Assembly: GCF_002014825.1 (NCBI RefSeq)
Contig: NZ_MUYU01000012.1
Span: 138,751 to 202,750 of the forward strand
Length of the DNA stretch: 64,000 nt
DNA from: Moraxella pluranimalium
GTDB lineage: Bacteria; Pseudomonadota; Gammaproteobacteria; Pseudomonadales; Moraxellaceae
Reading direction: 5' to 3'
Shown: positions 62,864 to 64,000 of the stretch, piece by piece
How the letters are laid out: the number at the start of each line of letters is the position of its first letter
How positions within the stretch are numbered: position 1 is the first letter of the stretch
Translations under genes and position numbers: made by a program
Notes under the pieces: model-generated
Database searches by the model: none
Told to the model about the DNA's origin: nothing
What the model saw: only the letters and a program-made list of their open reading frames with translations

Positions 62864-63676
62864 TCACTTACTGCGAATCAAATCACGCTCACACGCCTTA
62901 TAAAGCACCAAACCCACAAACATAACCGTCACCATACATGCCAAGAAATAACCCATACTGACATGATAAATTGGATAACTTGGCGCTAAAGCATGACGAA
63001 TCATCTCAAGATTGTGAATTAGCGGATTGTACATCAAATAGCCAAGAAATGGTTCGGGAATCATATGTACCGAATAAATCACACCAGAGGCAAAATACAG
63101 CATGGTGAATAAAATACTAATAATTTTACTAATCTCGCCGCCATAATGACCAACAATCATTAATATCAGCGCCAAACCTAAGCCGAACAAGAACATACCC
63201 GCCCAACAAAGTAGCACAATGTGCAAATTCGCAAGATCAAACCCTATTCCAAAAAAGGTTAGCCCAACCAATAATAAAATAAAGGTGAAAAAGTAAATGA
63301 CTAGCTCAAGAAAAGATCGGGCGATAATAACATCTATATGTTTAACCGCTCGATACATCAGCAATCCCTTATTTGCTTCAACCGCACCAAGTGCACGGGT
63401 TGCGATCCTTTGCATCATAAAAAAAGGAATCATGCCAGACACCAAGAATAATGGATATTCCATGCCCGGCAAAACACGTTTCATGACCGCACCAAAAAGA
63501 ATCAGCATGAACAACACTTGCGCCAAAACCTCAAGCGGTGCCCACAAATAGCCCAAACGATAGCTACCAAAACGAGTTTGTAGCTCTCGCATTAATAAAG
63601 CATGAAATGCAGCTAGCATTACTTTGATGCCACTGCGTCGCTTAACGGGTCTGTACGGCGGTAATTGAATGGACAT
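62864..63676 (-). CDS. kpsM: Capsule export ABC transporter permease KpsM
   Basis: Inner-membrane channel of the capsule ABC exporter. The 270-residue ABC-2 type protein has a short cytoplasmic N-terminus (FHALLMRELQTRFGSYRLGYLWAPLEVLAQVLF) and six predicted membrane helices, with the family motif GVIYSVHMIPEPF..YLMYNPLIHNLEMIRHA. It is the first gene of the operon, 27 bp downstream of a good candidate promoter that lies just beyond the 5S rRNA terminator. Confidence 0.95.
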   Translation of the reverse strand: MSIQLPPYRPVKRRSGIKVMLAAFHALLMRELQTRFGSYRLGYLWAPLEVLAQVLFMLILFGAVMKRVLPGMEYPLFLVSGMIPFFMMQRIATRALGAVEANKGLLMYRAVKHIDVIIARSFLELVIYFFTFILLLVGLTFFGIGFDLANLHIVLLCWAGMFLFGLGLALILMIVGHYGGEISKIISILFTMLYFASGVIYSVHMIPEPFLGYLMYNPLIHNLEMIRHALAPSYPIYHVSMGYFLACMVTVMFVGLVLYKACERDLIRSK

Positions 63677-63702
63677 AAATTTCAGTCAGAAAAATTTGGT
63701 TT

Positions 63703-63731
63703 ATTGTATCACAGACAGCACACAATCCCAA
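63703..63731 (-). promoter_or_regulatory. Candidate capsule operon promoter
   Basis: On the minus strand TTGGGA (63726-63731) and TACAAT (63703-63708) are spaced 17 bp apart, and TG one base before the -10 makes it an extended -10. It lies between the 5S terminator and kpsM, so capsule export genes can be expressed without read-through from the rRNA operon. Confidence 0.62.
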
Positions 63732-63753
63732 CCTCCCCCAACAAAACCCCAAC

Positions 63754-63783
63754 AAAAACCCCCTCACATCTCTGCAAGGGGGC
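63754..63783 (-). terminator. rRNA operon terminator
   Basis: On the minus strand a stem of five or six G-C pairs (CCCCCT and AGGGGG around a loop of about 11 bases) is followed by TTTTTG. It lies 13 bp after the 5S gene. Confidence 0.78.
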
Positions 63784-63795
63784 TTCAAATAAGGT

Positions 63796-63908
63796 GCTGA
63801 CGATGACCTACTCTCACATGGGCGAACCACACTACCATCGGCGCTAAGACGTTTCACTTCTGAGTTCGGGAAGGGATCAGGTGGTTCCATCTTGCTATTG
63901 TCGTCAGC
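63796..63908 (-). rRNA. 5S ribosomal RNA
   Basis: The minus strand carries a complete 5S rRNA of about 113 nt: complementary ends GCTGACGA / TCGTCAGC, the conserved loop CCCGAACTCAGAAGTGAAACG and the GTAGTGTGG and GTGAGAGTAGG elements. It is the 3' end of an rRNA operon that continues right of the window; the 23S gene is not reached in the remaining 92 bases. Confidence 0.95.
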
Positions 63909-64000
63909 GTAAAAGGATTAACAACGCTGTTATGAGTCTGTTGTTTTATTTTAGTATCACTTTTGCTTTTTACATTTTGTCTATTGCATTGTGATTTCAA

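Noticed and set aside
63642..63890. An 82-codon minus-strand frame
   Set aside because: It runs through the 5S rRNA gene and terminator and so cannot be a protein gene.

Overview
The window comes from a Moraxella-like gammaproteobacterium (family Moraxellaceae). The evidence is an OmpA-family porin that closely resembles the M. catarrhalis OMP CD type, a pilB-pilC-pilD-coaE type IV pilus block, the lepA-lepB-rnc-era-recO-pdxJ run, and a group 2 style capsule export locus. Species cannot be fixed from the sequence alone.

Region 1 (1-16.76 kb) is the integrase-proximal part of a tailed-phage (HK97-type head) prophage. The tyrosine integrase lies beside a tRNA-Leu(GAG), which is the probable attachment site, and the other prophage end lies left of position 1. 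On the minus strand are head and packaging genes (capsid, protease, portal, TerL, TerS, HNH nuclease), a small unknown gene, a repeat-rich non-coding block and a large P4-alpha-like primase-helicase. The switch is a leftward Cro/YdaS-like gene facing a rightward S24-type repressor, with several copies of a 13-bp operator CTAC-N5-GTAG between them. Another copy of that operator overlaps the promoter of a rightward operon of small, mostly unknown genes that ends in a DUF3310-exonuclease fusion and an AlpA/Xis-like gene. Tail and lysis genes are not in the window.

Region 2 (16.8-34.8 kb) is chromosomal: secG, tpiA, pilBCD-coaE, a DUF924 gene, an ArsR regulator with an Old Yellow Enzyme homologue, a WG-repeat exported protein, a BrnT-BrnA toxin-antitoxin pair between near-identical 26-bp repeats, an RND efflux pump with its adaptor, a Crp/Fnr regulator, recG and a small beta-barrel porin.

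Region 3 (34.8-49 kb) holds a sulfate assimilation cluster (cysH-cysD-cysN, with an iron-sulfur APS-reductase type CysH) containing a 105-bp imperfect palindrome, a patatin-like lipoprotein, two AT-rich orphan genes among repeated sequences, fadBA, mscL, typA and the OMP CD-like ompA.

Region 4 (49-64 kb) is the conserved lepA-lepB-rnc-era-recO-pdxJ set, then a complete capsule export and Kdo-linker operon (kpsM-T-E-D-C-S, read on the minus strand) with its own candidate promoter just downstream of a 5S rRNA gene. No capsule repeat-unit synthesis genes are next to it, so they should be elsewhere.
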